The translations under genes were made by a program, and so were the position numbers. 16,075 nucleotides of DNA from an uncultured Pseudomonadota bacterium. Its GTDB lineage: Bacteria > Desulfobacterota_B > Binatia > UBA9968. Below, piece by piece: positions 6,516 through 14,678 of the stretch. The stretch is taken from assembly GCA_946478635.1 (NCBI GenBank), contig CAMLCX010000048.1, positions 1 to 16,075 on the forward strand, given 5' to 3'. Under the pieces are notes generated by a model, which saw only the letters and a program-made list of their open reading frames with translations, was not told where the DNA came from and did not search any database. Positions within the stretch are counted from its first letter, which is position 1. Every line of letters starts with the position of its first letter.

Positions 6516-6558
6516 GGCAAACGCGGGCAGGCGCCAGGCTGAGGCGCCGGTATTTGCC
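6516..6558. repeat. Two-part inverted repeat, possible structured RNA or protein site
   Basis: An outer pair GGCAAA/TTTGCC (6516-6521 and 6553-6558) encloses an inner pair of GGCGCC hexamers (6530-6535 and 6543-6548) with a seven-base loop. GGCGCC is itself palindromic, so the inner elements are also direct repeats. There is no adjoining U-run on either strand, so this is not an intrinsic terminator. Confidence 0.35.
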
Positions 6559-6773
6559 TTCGATAATCTAACGGGGAAAAGATTTTAGGAAGATTCTTCG
6601 AGAGGACTCGTTTTCACGAGCGGCTACAATCACACAAACGGCGAACCCGCTTTCTCGTTGCAGGAAAAACTACCGATACTCAAAAAACTTCTTTTACAGG
6701 TGGCGCAGAATATCCAGAGGAACTGGCTTGACAGAGCTCAATGGGTGACGCGGTTCTAACAGCGACAAATTCC

Positions 6774-7232
6774 TTAGAAGCTGTCTTCCTCGATATCGGT
6801 GATATCAAGCTTGCGATAGCTTCGTTCGTTTTCCAGTGTCTTTTGCCGTTTGCTTTCTTTCTCGTTTTCTTCCTGGCATTTAACGCACAGGCGCGTGAAT
6901 GGAAGAATCTTCAAACGACCGAGCTGGATCTCGCCTTCGCAGCTCTCGCAAATGCCGTAAGTCTTGTCGGCAATCCGCTGCAAGGCTTCGTCAATGGCCA
7001 GAAGTTTTTCGCGCTCGCGGTCGTTGAGAATAAAATTGATCTCGCGATCGCGCTCGTCGCTGGCGAGATCATAGGTATCGCGTCCCTCGTCTTTGACGCC
7101 TTCGGTCTCACCTTTGACGCGGCCCTGCATTTCTTTCATTAGGGAGCGCTTCATTTCCTCGAGCATCTCAGAGGCTTGCTTCAGGAACTCTCTGCGCTGT
7201 TTTTTTTCTTTTTCGGGATCGGCTTTAGGCAT
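6774..7232 (-). CDS. dksA: DksA/TraR-family zinc-finger transcription regulator
   Basis: This 152-residue protein has the DksA layout: a charged helical N-terminus, a coiled-coil tip with DTYDLA (52-57) matching the DxxDxA motif of DksA, and a four-cysteine zinc finger, CESC (95-98) and CVKC (116-119), with RLKILP between. DksA-type proteins enter the secondary channel of RNA polymerase and, with ppGpp, reset promoter choice during starvation. The kept tip aspartates argue for true DksA-like activity. A charged tail of about 30 residues follows the finger. The ATG at 7232 overlaps the rimO stop by eight bases, implying translational coupling; a TTG at 7247 is a possible earlier start and neither has a strong ribosome site. 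It is the last gene of the plsC-rnj-ftsK-lolA-rimO operon. Confidence 0.88.
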   Translation of the reverse strand: MPKADPEKEKKQRREFLKQASEMLEEMKRSLMKEMQGRVKGETEGVKDEGRDTYDLASDERDREINFILNDREREKLLAIDEALQRIADKTYGICESCEGEIQLGRLKILPFTRLCVKCQEENEKESKRQKTLENERSYRKLDITDIEEDSF

Positions 7233-8583
7233 GGGGTATTTTACCAATCAAGTCGTAATCTTGCGCCTCAATGATGTGAACGTCGATTATCTCGCCGGGG
7301 TGCAGAACTCCCATATCACCAAGCGTCTCGACAAATACCGTGCCGTCTACTTCGGGAGCGTGAGCTTGAGTTCGACCGCTCACTGTCTGGGACCCGTCAT
7401 CAACGGCGTCAATCATAACCCGCTGAATAGTGCCAATCAAGGCCTCGTTCTTTTTTCGCGAAATGGCAGCCTGAAGTTCCATAATTTCCTGCCAACGCCG
7501 TTCTTTTTCTTCCTCAGGCGCTTGCTCGTCCATTCGCGCCGCGGCTGTGCCGTCCTCCTCAGAGTATTTAAACACGCCAAGCCTTTCGAATTGGGTTTCC
7601 TCGACAAAGTCCAATAGCTCGGCAAAGTCGGCTTCGGTCTCGCCTGGAAATCCAACGATTAATGAGGTCCTCAGGGTCAGACCCGGGATTGCCGCGCGGA
7701 GTTTTTCGGCCACTTGCCGTACCTCGCTGCCGCTTTTTCCGCGTCGCATGCGCCGCAAGACAGCCTTGCTGACGTGTTGGAAGGGGATATCGATATATTT
7801 GCAAATTTTGTCGCTATCGCGAATGACTTCGAGCAGGGCCGGCTCGAGAAAGTTAGGGTAGGCGTACAAGAGGCGGATCCACTCGATTCCTTCTATGCCC
7901 GCCATTTCACGAAGCAAGCCATGGAGAGTGGTGCCGTCCCGCCGATCGCGGCCGTAGGCGGTCAGATCTTGAGCGATCAAATTGATTTCCCTCACCCCTT
8001 GTTGTCCCAGGGAAATAGCTTCGCTGACAACCGAATCGATGGAACGGCTACGGTGTGGCCCGCGCAGCTGGGGAATAATGCAAAAGGCGCACTTGTGATC
8101 ACAACCCTCGGAAACTTTCACAAATGCCGTGTAGGACGGCGTCGATCTTAGACGCGGAGTTGCATGGTCGTAGAGATAACTGGGGATGCCGATATATTGT
8201 CGTCGGGTCGAATGGATCTCGTGCTCGCGCAGGATTTCGGCGATACGGGGGACTTCCCCAGTGCCGATAAACAAATCGACCTCGGGCAGCTCGCTGGCCA
8301 TTTCATCCGGGTATCTTTGCGAGAGGCAGCCGGCAACGACGAGCTTCTTGACTTTGCCTTCCTCCTTGAGACGAGATACTTCAAGGATGGCTTCAATGGA
8401 CTCTTCTTTTGCGGGGCCGATAAATCCGCAGGTATTTACCAACACAACGTCCGCGTCCGCGGGTTTCTGCACGATCTCGTAGTCGTTTTTTTGCAGTAGA
8501 CCGGCCATAACCTCCGAATCGACGAGATTACGGGCGCAGCCCAGACTGACTATGTTAAATTTTTGTTTTTTCCGGTGCATCAC
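7225..8583 (-). CDS. rimO: Ribosomal protein S12 methylthiotransferase RimO
   Basis: The protein is 452 residues and carries all three domains of the methylthiotransferase family. The UPF0004 N-domain has cluster cysteines C16 (SLGCARN), C52 (NTCGF) and C86 (AGCLSQR). The radical-SAM core has CDHKCAFC (161-168) followed by IIPQLRG. A C-terminal TRAM-like domain ends the chain. RimO adds a methylthio group to a conserved aspartate of ribosomal protein S12, using two 4Fe-4S clusters and S-adenosylmethionine. The sequence around CIIPQLRG and the overall length fit RimO rather than MiaB. The start is a GTG at 8583 that overlaps the lolA stop, or the adjacent ATG at 8580; they differ by one residue. 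Overlap at both ends indicates coupled translation with lolA and dksA. Confidence 0.95.
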   Translation of the reverse strand: MMHRKKQKFNIVSLGCARNLVDSEVMAGLLQKNDYEIVQKPADADVVLVNTCGFIGPAKEESIEAILEVSRLKEEGKVKKLVVAGCLSQRYPDEMASELPEVDLFIGTGEVPRIAEILREHEIHSTRRQYIGIPSYLYDHATPRLRSTPSYTAFVKVSEGCDHKCAFCIIPQLRGPHRSRSIDSVVSEAISLGQQGVREINLIAQDLTAYGRDRRDGTTLHGLLREMAGIEGIEWIRLLYAYPNFLEPALLEVIRDSDKICKYIDIPFQHVSKAVLRRMRRGKSGSEVRQVAEKLRAAIPGLTLRTSLIVGFPGETEADFAELLDFVEETQFERLGVFKYSEEDGTAAARMDEQAPEEEKERRWQEIMELQAAISRKKNEALIGTIQRVMIDAVDDGSQTVSGRTQAHAPEVDGTVFVETLGDMGVLHPGEIIDVHIIEAQDYDLIGKIPHA

Positions 8584-9266
8584 TATTGACCCAGCTCGAC
8601 GATATCCGCGCCTTTGGGGATCTGGACCTGGAATAATGCATCCTTGAGCCCGACGGCTTTGCGCATATTCGAAAAACGTAAAGTCGTTAAGTTATTAGCG
8701 GCGTCGCGCACGCTCACCCACACAATGTCCGAGCTTTTGCTGACACCAAGCAAAATTTCGCTGTACCCGCCCGCTTCTCCTTTTGGTTCCAGCCGTAAGA
8801 CATGCTGGTTCTCTTCGCTTGCTTTGAGCGTCGCGTTAAAATCCTTTTTCAGGTTACCCAACCCCAACAAGAACGATAGAGGAATATCGCCGCGAAAAGC
8901 GTTTTTAAGAGGACTCTTGATAACCTGATTCTGATCCGGCTGGTAAAAATAAAGGTACTTGCCGTCGGCGAGCACAAACTGTCCCTTCGGCTCATCATAG
9001 AGCCAGCGCATCCTGCCGGGTCGCTTGAACGAGAGTTTTCCAGAAGCTTTAAGCGTCCGATTGAGGTTTTTGACCTCGGTTTCCTGGCGGAAATCCGCGA
9101 CAAAATCAGCGGTCGCGTCATAGTTTTTTTGTAAACTATCGACGATCGAGTCCGCAGCACTGACTTCGGCTGCACCTTCCACGGGACGTCTGTTCAACAG
9201 GGTGATCGTCGCTACCCAACAGACCATCAAAATAATCGCGGACTTATACTTCAATCTTGCGTGCAT
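8583..9266 (-). CDS. lolA: Outer-membrane lipoprotein carrier protein LolA
   Basis: This 227-residue protein has a signal peptide (hydrophobic residues about 10-24, likely cleavage near EGA at 30-32). The mature part is LolA-like: VADFRQE early on, a KRPGRMRWLYDEP strand-turn, YLYFYQPDQNQV, and the family's alternating strands to the end. LolA carries acylated lipoproteins across the periplasm from LolCDE to the outer membrane, so it confirms a diderm cell and fits the candidate lipoprotein in this window. The ATG at 9266 lies 23 bases inside the end of ftsK and has AGGGA just upstream, giving translational coupling. Its stop shares bases with the rimO start. The ftsK-lolA order is familiar from many Gram-negative genomes. 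Confidence 0.93.
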   Translation of the reverse strand: MHARLKYKSAIILMVCWVATITLLNRRPVEGAAEVSAADSIVDSLQKNYDATADFVADFRQETEVKNLNRTLKASGKLSFKRPGRMRWLYDEPKGQFVLADGKYLYFYQPDQNQVIKSPLKNAFRGDIPLSFLLGLGNLKKDFNATLKASEENQHVLRLEPKGEAGGYSEILLGVSKSSDIVWVSVRDAANNLTTLRFSNMRKAVGLKDALFQVQIPKGADIVELGQ

Positions 9267-11508
9267 AAACTTCCCTGGGTTTGGCGCCGTCCGCAGGTCC
9301 GACGACCCCGTCTCGTTCCATTTGCTCGATCATGCGCGCGGCACGGTTGTATCCTACCCGTAATCTGCGCTGAATCATAGATATGGAGGCTTGCTGGGTG
9401 TCTGTGACGATGGCGACAGCCTGGTCGTACATCTCGTCATACTCCTCATCAGCGGCAGCCGCGGATTCTATTTCTCTCTTTGCTTCGAGAACTTCCGGAC
9501 GATAGCTTGGCCGCCCTTGCTGTTTGATGAATTTCATTACGCGGCGGACCTCTTGATCCGATACGAATGCGCCATGCACCCGGATCAGACGCGCCGTTCC
9601 GGGCGGCATAAATAGCAAATCGCCGTTGCCGAGGAGCTTTTCGCCGCCCATGGAGTCGAGAATCGTGCGAGAATCGACGCGAGTCGTGACCTGAAAAGAA
9701 ATACGGGAGGGAAAATTGGCTTTAATCAGGCCGGTGATGACATCGACGGACGGGCGTTGAGTAGCCAGAATGAGATGAATACCCGCGGCCCGGGCTTTTT
9801 GCGCCAGTCGCGTAATATATTCCTCGATATCGCGCCCCACGGTCATCATGAGATCGGCCAATTCGTCGATGATGATCACGATCTTCGGCAATTTTTCGTG
9901 AACCAAAGGGGCATCCGCCGATAGACTGCCGCCGAACGGGCCCGGCTCGTCAGTTGATTCCGGATCGATCAAATCGATCGGCGCCCTTTTGTTCCCGGCT
10001 TCCCGTTCCAGAGTGCGATTGTAATTGTCGATGTTGCGCGCGCCTTTGTCTCTCATTAGGCGATAGCGCCTATCCATCTCATCCATCGCCCAAAAAAGCG
10101 CCGCCGCAGCTTTCTTTGGGTCTGTCACCACGGGCACGAGCTGATGAGGAATGTCCTCGTAGATCGTGAGTTCGAGCATCTTTGGATCGACCATGATGAA
10201 TTTGACGTCCTGGGGGCTCGATTTATAAAGAATGCTCAAGATCATGGCATTGATCGACACAGATTTACCCGTGCCGGTGGCGCCCGCAACCAAAAGATGA
10301 GGCATCCTTGCCAGATCGGTGGCAAAAGGTGTCCCGCCGATGTCTTTCCCGAGCGCTAGTGTGAGCTTGGAGTCGATGTTGCGATAGGCCTCGCTTTCGA
10401 TCAATTCGCGTAGGTTAACCATTTCCCGGCGCGGGTTGGGGATCTCAATGCCGACCACCGACTCGCCCGGAATCGGCGCGAGAATGCGCACGCTTACAGC
10501 GCGCAGGGCCATAGCGAGATCGTCGGCCAACATAACGATGCGGCGTACCTTGACGCCCGGGGCCGGCTTGAACTCATACATGGTAATCACCGGGCCCGGA
10601 CGGACCGCGACAACTTCCCCTTCGACGCCAAAGTCCTCCAGTTTCTTTTGCAAGATGAGCGAATTGGCATGGAGCGTCTCGGTATCCACTTTGACCTGCT
10701 CGCCGTCCGTTGGATCCAACAACTCCAGCGGCGGCAGCTTGTAGCCTTCGCCCACCTCCGGCAGTTTGAACTGCTCGGGCGACGGCGCGGGTTTTTTCTG
10801 GAGTTTTTTCGCCGCCGGTTCGTCCTTAAATTCCTCTTTGAGAAGGATCGGCGGCGGCACATAATCTTTTTTTTCTTTCTTTGTGTTTTCCCCTTTGCGC
10901 CTGTCTGTCTTGCTTTTAAGCTCTTTCAGCCGATTGTTGATGAGTGGCAATAGACTTTTGCGAAAATCGCCAAAATTTCTTCTCGCATGACCGACGATGT
11001 CGAGCAAGGAATTCTGCGTGAGCAACATCACCGACAGAAGCAAGGTAAAGCATGCGATCAAAATCGCGCTGAGAGGACCGAAGAGCGGAACCAGAACACT
11101 CTCTTTAAGGAAACCGCCGATTATTCCGCCGCCGTCACGCGCGCTTTCCGTGTCGACGACGACGCTGAGAATAACGCCGACGCTTAAAAGCAAAACCGTG
11201 CAAGCCACGGCTTTGCTGAACGGTACCCCGCCCTTGTCGGCGCGAAACATTTGCGCCGCCGCGATGCAAAGAAATACCGGCAGAAGATAAGAGGAGAGTC
11301 CGAGGCCTTGCAGCAGTAGATCGGCCACAAAAGCGCCGACAAAACCGCTCCAGTTGTGAGTATCCAGTAATCCGGAAGGCGTATTGAGCGAGCGATCATT
11401 GACGTCGTAGGATAGGAGGCTTAGCGCGACCAGCAAAGCCGTGAGACCGATGACCACGCCCCAAATTTCCCGATGGAGTCGACCTTTTTTTTCCGGAGCA
11501 GCTGGCAT
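9244..11508 (-). CDS. ftsK: DNA translocase FtsK
   Basis: At 754 residues this is a short-linker FtsK/SpoIIIE-type translocase. Four transmembrane segments lie at about 15-34, 57-88, 99-118 and 139-163. A charged, Lys/Pro-rich linker runs to about 260. The motor has Walker A GATGTGKS (409-416), Walker B IVIIIDELAD (543-552) and ATQRPSVDVITGLIKANFPSR-type motor motifs. The winged-helix gamma domain near the end contains QRRLRVGYNRAARMIEQME. FtsK anchors at the division septum and pumps chromosome ends toward the dif site for XerCD resolution. The ATG at 11508 has AGGA upstream and lies 11 bases after the rnj stop. A run of eight A residues in the linker codons (10867-10874) could allow slippage to a product holding only the membrane domain. 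Confidence 0.96.
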   Translation of the reverse strand: MPAAPEKKGRLHREIWGVVIGLTALLVALSLLSYDVNDRSLNTPSGLLDTHNWSGFVGAFVADLLLQGLGLSSYLLPVFLCIAAAQMFRADKGGVPFSKAVACTVLLLSVGVILSVVVDTESARDGGGIIGGFLKESVLVPLFGPLSAILIACFTLLLSVMLLTQNSLLDIVGHARRNFGDFRKSLLPLINNRLKELKSKTDRRKGENTKKEKKDYVPPPILLKEEFKDEPAAKKLQKKPAPSPEQFKLPEVGEGYKLPPLELLDPTDGEQVKVDTETLHANSLILQKKLEDFGVEGEVVAVRPGPVITMYEFKPAPGVKVRRIVMLADDLAMALRAVSVRILAPIPGESVVGIEIPNPRREMVNLRELIESEAYRNIDSKLTLALGKDIGGTPFATDLARMPHLLVAGATGTGKSVSINAMILSILYKSSPQDVKFIMVDPKMLELTIYEDIPHQLVPVVTDPKKAAAALFWAMDEMDRRYRLMRDKGARNIDNYNRTLEREAGNKRAPIDLIDPESTDEPGPFGGSLSADAPLVHEKLPKIVIIIDELADLMMTVGRDIEEYITRLAQKARAAGIHLILATQRPSVDVITGLIKANFPSRISFQVTTRVDSRTILDSMGGEKLLGNGDLLFMPPGTARLIRVHGAFVSDQEVRRVMKFIKQQGRPSYRPEVLEAKREIESAAAADEEYDEMYDQAVAIVTDTQQASISMIQRRLRVGYNRAARMIEQMERDGVVGPADGAKPREVYARKIEV

Positions 11509-11519
11509 GACGAACTTCC

Positions 11520-13175
11520 TCAGGTTTCAATGATGTACGGAAGGACGACCGGATGGCGCTCCAGTGTTTTTCTAAAAAAACGGCGCAGCGCCTTGCGCAC
11601 TTCTTCTTTGAGCTCGGCCGGATCGGTGCGTGTTTCGCGGTTCATGCTGCTTAGCGTTTCGAGAACGACTTTTTTGGCATGTTCCAAAACTTCTTCGCTC
11701 TCTTCCGTGCTCATGAAACCGCGGGAAATAAAATCGGGGCCGGCGACGAGCTCGCCGGTTTGTTGATGGATCGCCATGACGGCGAGCACCATGCCGTCTT
11801 CCGACAGATGACGCCGATCCCGGATAACGATATCACCGACGTCGCCCACGCCTTTGCCGTCGACAAAAACTTTGCCGACCTGAATGGGAGAAACTTTTCG
11901 TGCGCTATGGGTGGTCAATTCCAGCACGTCGCCGTCTTCGAGAATAAAACAATTCTCTTCAGGGATACCGACTTCCTGTGCAAGCCGTCGGTGGCGCACC
12001 AGATGGCGATACTCACCGTGGATCGGCACGAAATAGCGCGGCCGGGTGAGCTGTAACATGATTTTCAGCTCCTCCTGGCTGGCATGGCCGGACACATGAA
12101 TTTCGGAGACTTTTTCATAATGGACTTCGGCGCCGCGGCGGTACAGATGGTTGATCAGATTCGATATCGTTCTCTCATTGCCGGGAATAAATTTGGAGGA
12201 GAGGATCACGGTATCGCCGTGGTCAATTTTAATCGTCTTATGATCGTTGAGCGCCACCCGATGGAGCGCGGACAAGGGTTCGCCCTGGCTGCCGGTGGTT
12301 AGAAATGTCAGCTGATCGGCTGGTATTTCCTGCCAGCGGTCGCTTTCGGTCATCGTGTTTCGGGGCAGCCGCAAATAGCCCAATTCGGCGGCAACCTGGC
12401 TATTGCGGATCATGCTCCGGCCGCTTAGCACCACACGCCGGTCACAACGTTCCGAAATATCGACGACCTGCTGAATTCTTGGGATGCTCGATGAAAAGGT
12501 CGACACCAACACTTTGCCGCTGCTCGACCGAATGATCTGATCCAGAGTGGTTGCGACTTCGCGTTCCGATGGCGTGTGTCCGTGGCGCTCGACGTTGGTC
12601 GAGTCGGAGAGGAGCAACAACACGCCCTTTTCTCCGTACGCCGCAAAGCTCTGAAAGTCGAACATTTCGCCTTCCATGGGGGTATTGTCGATTTTAAAAT
12701 CGCCGGTATGAATCACCGTGCCGATAGGGGTTTCGATTGCCAGAGCCAAGCAATCCATCAAGCTGTGCGTTACGCGGATGCCTTCGATGCGAAATGGCGC
12801 AATGTCCCACGGCACTCCGGCGGTAATCTGACGCACGTCAGCGGTGTCTTCGAGATCATGTTCTCTTAGTTTATTCGCGAGCAGGCCGAGTGTAAGCCGC
12901 GTGCCGAAGATCGGCACGTCGAAATGCTCCAAGATATAGGGTAGCGCGCCGACATGATCTTCATGGGCGTGCGTGAGCACGATGGCTTTGAGCTTGTCGC
13001 GATGTTCTATCAGGTAACTCACGTCCGGTATCACCAGATCGATTCCCAACAGATCCGCGCTCGGAAACATAAGGCCGCAGTCAACCGCGATGGCGGCATC
13101 GCCATACTCGACCAACATCATATTGAGCCCAAACTCGCCCAGACCGCCCAGGGGAATGATTTTTAGTGTATCCAT
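11520..13175 (-). CDS. rnj: Ribonuclease J
   Basis: The protein is 551 residues, standard for RNase J. The metallo-beta-lactamase core has HAHEDH (69-74), then GDFKIDNTP and LLSDSTNVE. The beta-CASP part has the TFSSSIPRIQQ segment, the SGHAS motif and PIHGEYRHL. A C-terminal domain of about 100 residues follows. All residues expected for two-zinc catalysis appear present. RNase J is a 5'-to-3' exonuclease and endonuclease for mRNA turnover and rRNA maturation, in the cytoplasm. It lies 7 bases after the plsC stop and 11 bases before ftsK, so it belongs to the operon. The ATG at 13175 has only a weak purine-rich stretch before it, suggesting dependence on upstream translation. Confidence 0.95.
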   Translation of the reverse strand: MDTLKIIPLGGLGEFGLNMMLVEYGDAAIAVDCGLMFPSADLLGIDLVIPDVSYLIEHRDKLKAIVLTHAHEDHVGALPYILEHFDVPIFGTRLTLGLLANKLREHDLEDTADVRQITAGVPWDIAPFRIEGIRVTHSLMDCLALAIETPIGTVIHTGDFKIDNTPMEGEMFDFQSFAAYGEKGVLLLLSDSTNVERHGHTPSEREVATTLDQIIRSSSGKVLVSTFSSSIPRIQQVVDISERCDRRVVLSGRSMIRNSQVAAELGYLRLPRNTMTESDRWQEIPADQLTFLTTGSQGEPLSALHRVALNDHKTIKIDHGDTVILSSKFIPGNERTISNLINHLYRRGAEVHYEKVSEIHVSGHASQEELKIMLQLTRPRYFVPIHGEYRHLVRHRRLAQEVGIPEENCFILEDGDVLELTTHSARKVSPIQVGKVFVDGKGVGDVGDIVIRDRRHLSEDGMVLAVMAIHQQTGELVAGPDFISRGFMSTEESEEVLEHAKKVVLETLSSMNRETRTDPAELKEEVRKALRRFFRKTLERHPVVLPYIIET

Positions 13176-13182
13176 GCGGCTT

Positions 13183-13956
13183 CTACGCGGTCAGTTTGTC
13201 AAAAGAGCGATCGCCGGAGTTGGCTTTGACCGCTCGCGCGTCGCCAGACTGTTTCAGTGAATGTAGACGGGTTAAGATAATTTCCCGCACCTGTTCGGTG
13301 AGCCCTCGTAACTTTCCCGCGCGATAACCATCCGTCGCTATGGGTTTGTCGACGAACACTTCGACGATGCCGGGACGTAATCGCCACTCGCCGGCGGGCA
13401 AAACATTGGCGCTGCCCCAAATCGTGATCGGAACGATCTTTGTGCGGGTCTGTGTAGCCAGCAGGAATCCCCCCTTTTTAAAGGGCAGTAAGCGGCCGTC
13501 GCGGCTGCGCGTGCCTTCGGGAAAAACGACGATCGAAATCCCGGCTGCGATTCTTTCTTTGGCTCGCTCGAGACTTTTTACAGCGTCCAATGGGTCGGAG
13601 CGATCGATCGTGACATGTTTTGTCGCCCACATCGCCCAGCCAAACAGCGGAACCCGCAGAAGCTCTTTTTTGGCGATCCAACGGAGTTGAAACCGAACCA
13701 GGCTTTGAACCACCACTGGAATATCGATATTGCTTTGATGGTTGACCATGAAAATGTATCGATGACCGGCTTCGATATTCTCCAGTCCGCTGACGGTGAC
13801 GGAGATTCCGCCAATGCGCAACACGAGCCATGTCCAGAGTTGGTTGATACGATAGACCCGCTTGCCGTGCAGGTCGAATGGGCCGAGCGCAATTGTCGCA
13901 ATCGCAAGTGGCACGGTGACCACAAGTAAAGCGGCTATCTGGGCAAGGTAAAACAT
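13183..13956 (-). CDS. plsC: 1-acyl-sn-glycerol-3-phosphate acyltransferase PlsC
   Basis: Taken from the ATG at 13956 the protein is 257 residues, the normal size for the family. It opens with a hydrophobic segment (about 1-25), then has the catalytic NHQSNID (HX4D, residues 72-78), FPEGTR (145-150) and VPITIWGS (175-182). PlsC transfers a second acyl chain to lysophosphatidic acid, giving phosphatidic acid at the inner membrane. The frame stays open to a GTG at 14124, adding 56 residues without family character. A good promoter (14006-14034) lies inside that extension, so I prefer the shorter form, although no strong ribosome site precedes the ATG at 13956. It is the first gene of a long operon and is divergent from ssb. 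Confidence 0.9.
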   Translation of the reverse strand: MFYLAQIAALLVVTVPLAIATIALGPFDLHGKRVYRINQLWTWLVLRIGGISVTVSGLENIEAGHRYIFMVNHQSNIDIPVVVQSLVRFQLRWIAKKELLRVPLFGWAMWATKHVTIDRSDPLDAVKSLERAKERIAAGISIVVFPEGTRSRDGRLLPFKKGGFLLATQTRTKIVPITIWGSANVLPAGEWRLRPGIVEVFVDKPIATDGYRAGKLRGLTEQVREIILTRLHSLKQSGDARAVKANSGDRSFDKLTA

Positions 13957-14005
13957 AAAGAATATTATGAGTGAGAATGCGAAAACGGTGGAAAGTTGTT
14001 GGATT

Positions 14006-14034
14006 ATATTAGTTCTTGGCCCTGCAAAAATCAA
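14006..14034 (-). promoter_or_regulatory. Candidate promoter of the plsC operon
   Basis: On the minus strand TTGATT (14029-14034) and TAATAT (14006-14011) are 17 bases apart, and a perfect TATAAT (14003-14008) overlaps the latter. Transcription would start near 14000, about 45 bases before the preferred plsC ATG. Confidence 0.5.
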
Positions 14035-14039
14035 CGAGA

Positions 14040-14081
14040 CAGAGTGTTCTCGCGACGCCGCCATTTGCGATTGACACTCTG
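14040..14081. repeat. 8-base inverted repeat between the plsC and ssb promoters
   Basis: CAGAGTGT (14040-14047) and ACACTCTG (14074-14081) are perfect inverted copies 26 bases apart. The right arm overlaps the ssb -35 box and the left arm abuts the plsC -35 box. The placement suits a shared operator or looping site. It does not match the gammaproteobacterial LexA box. Confidence 0.4.
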
Positions 14082-14099
14082 GCAGGCCGGCGTTAAGTT
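14071..14099 (+). promoter_or_regulatory. Candidate ssb promoter
   Basis: A perfect TTGACA (14071-14076) is followed after 17 bases by TAAGTT (14094-14099). The predicted leader to the ssb ATG is about 45 bases. Confidence 0.45.
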
Positions 14100-14140
14100 G
14101 GCTCAACTTTCCCCGCCGGAGCACTGCGCTTCGGCAGCTT

Positions 14141-14144
14141 GGAG
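14141..14144 (+). promoter_or_regulatory. Ribosome binding site of ssb
   Basis: GGAG stands six bases before the ATG at 14151. A TTG at 14139 opens the same frame four codons earlier but would overlap this site, so the ATG is preferred. Confidence 0.7.
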
Positions 14145-14150
14145 ATTCAT

Positions 14151-14576
14151 ATGTCCGTGAACAAAGTCATTTTAATCGGTAATCTAGGCAAGGATCCCGA
14201 AGTGCGCTTTACCCAGACCGGTAGCGCCGTGGCGAATTTCTCGATCGCCACATCCGAACAGTGGAATGACCGCGACGGCAAGCGGCAAGAACGAACCGAA
14301 TGGCACAATATCGTGGTGTGGGGGAAGCAAGCCGAGACCTGCGGCCAGTATCTGGCAAAAGGCCGCCAAGTTTATGTCGAAGGCAGTATTCGCACGCGTA
14401 ACTATGACGACAAGACCGGCACGAAACGCTATGTTACGGAGATCATCGCCCAACGCATCCGTTTCCTGGGCGGTGGCGGCGGAACGCGGGTGGCCGCGGA
14501 GATGGATCAGAGCACTGGCTCGGACGACATGGGAGGCGGCGGCGCGCCACCGCTGGACGATGATATTCCTTTCTAG
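14151..14576 (+). CDS. ssb: Single-stranded DNA-binding protein SSB
   Basis: The 141-residue product begins [17 protein letters not shown], the classic first strand of the bacterial SSB OB fold. It continues with [23 protein letters not shown] and [16 protein letters not shown] through about residue 107. A short Gly-rich linker leads to the acidic tip DDDIPF, which recruits replication and repair partners. SSB coats single-stranded DNA as a homotetramer during replication, recombination and repair. The linker (about 30 residues) is short next to the E. coli protein, and nothing is missing. It is divergent from plsC and has its own promoter; a gap of 102 bases with no clear terminator separates it from the sigma-54 activator. 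Confidence 0.97.
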   Translation: MSVNKVILIGNLGKDPEVRFTQTGSAVANFSIATSEQWNDRDGKRQERTEWHNIVVWGKQAETCGQYLAKGRQVYVEGSIRTRNYDDKTGTKRYVTEIIAQRIRFLGGGGGTRVAAEMDQSTGSDDMGGGGAPPLDDDIPF

Positions 14577-14678
14577 TTTGCGTGCCTTGTATTTTTCTGC
14601 CAGCCGGTTCCGGGTGGCTCTCATCAATTTCAAGTGTTCTTGTTGATCTGCTTTTCACAATCCTGACTGGGATAGAGC

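Larger units (their letters stand above)
6083..6773. other. Gene-free region between dksA and the porin gene
   Basis: About 690 bases lie between the dksA stop and the porin start, both on the minus strand. I see no convincing gene. It holds a poor candidate porin promoter (6262-6290), a spaced dyad (6370-6392) and a two-part hairpin (6516-6558). A small five-pair hairpin (6607-6620, CTCGT/ACGAG) has no U-run. I find no clear intrinsic terminator for the dksA operon. Confidence 0.5.

Noticed and set aside
6481..6588. 35-codon plus-strand frame starting MNRRKKGGRG
   Set aside because: It has no ribosome site and is built largely from the GC-rich hairpin sequence at 6516-6558.
6728..6756. Plus-strand TTGACA as a promoter near the end of dksA
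   Set aside because: No acceptable -10 follows at 16-18 bases and it would only transcribe antisense into dksA.
13957..14124. 56-residue N-terminal extension of PlsC
   Set aside because: It lacks family similarity and contains a good -35/-10 pair, so it is probably upstream DNA rather than coding. This cannot be settled from the sequence alone.
14577..14678. Terminator after ssb (CCAGCCGG/CCGGGTGG)
   Set aside because: The stem has a mismatch, an almost absent loop and no U-run after it.
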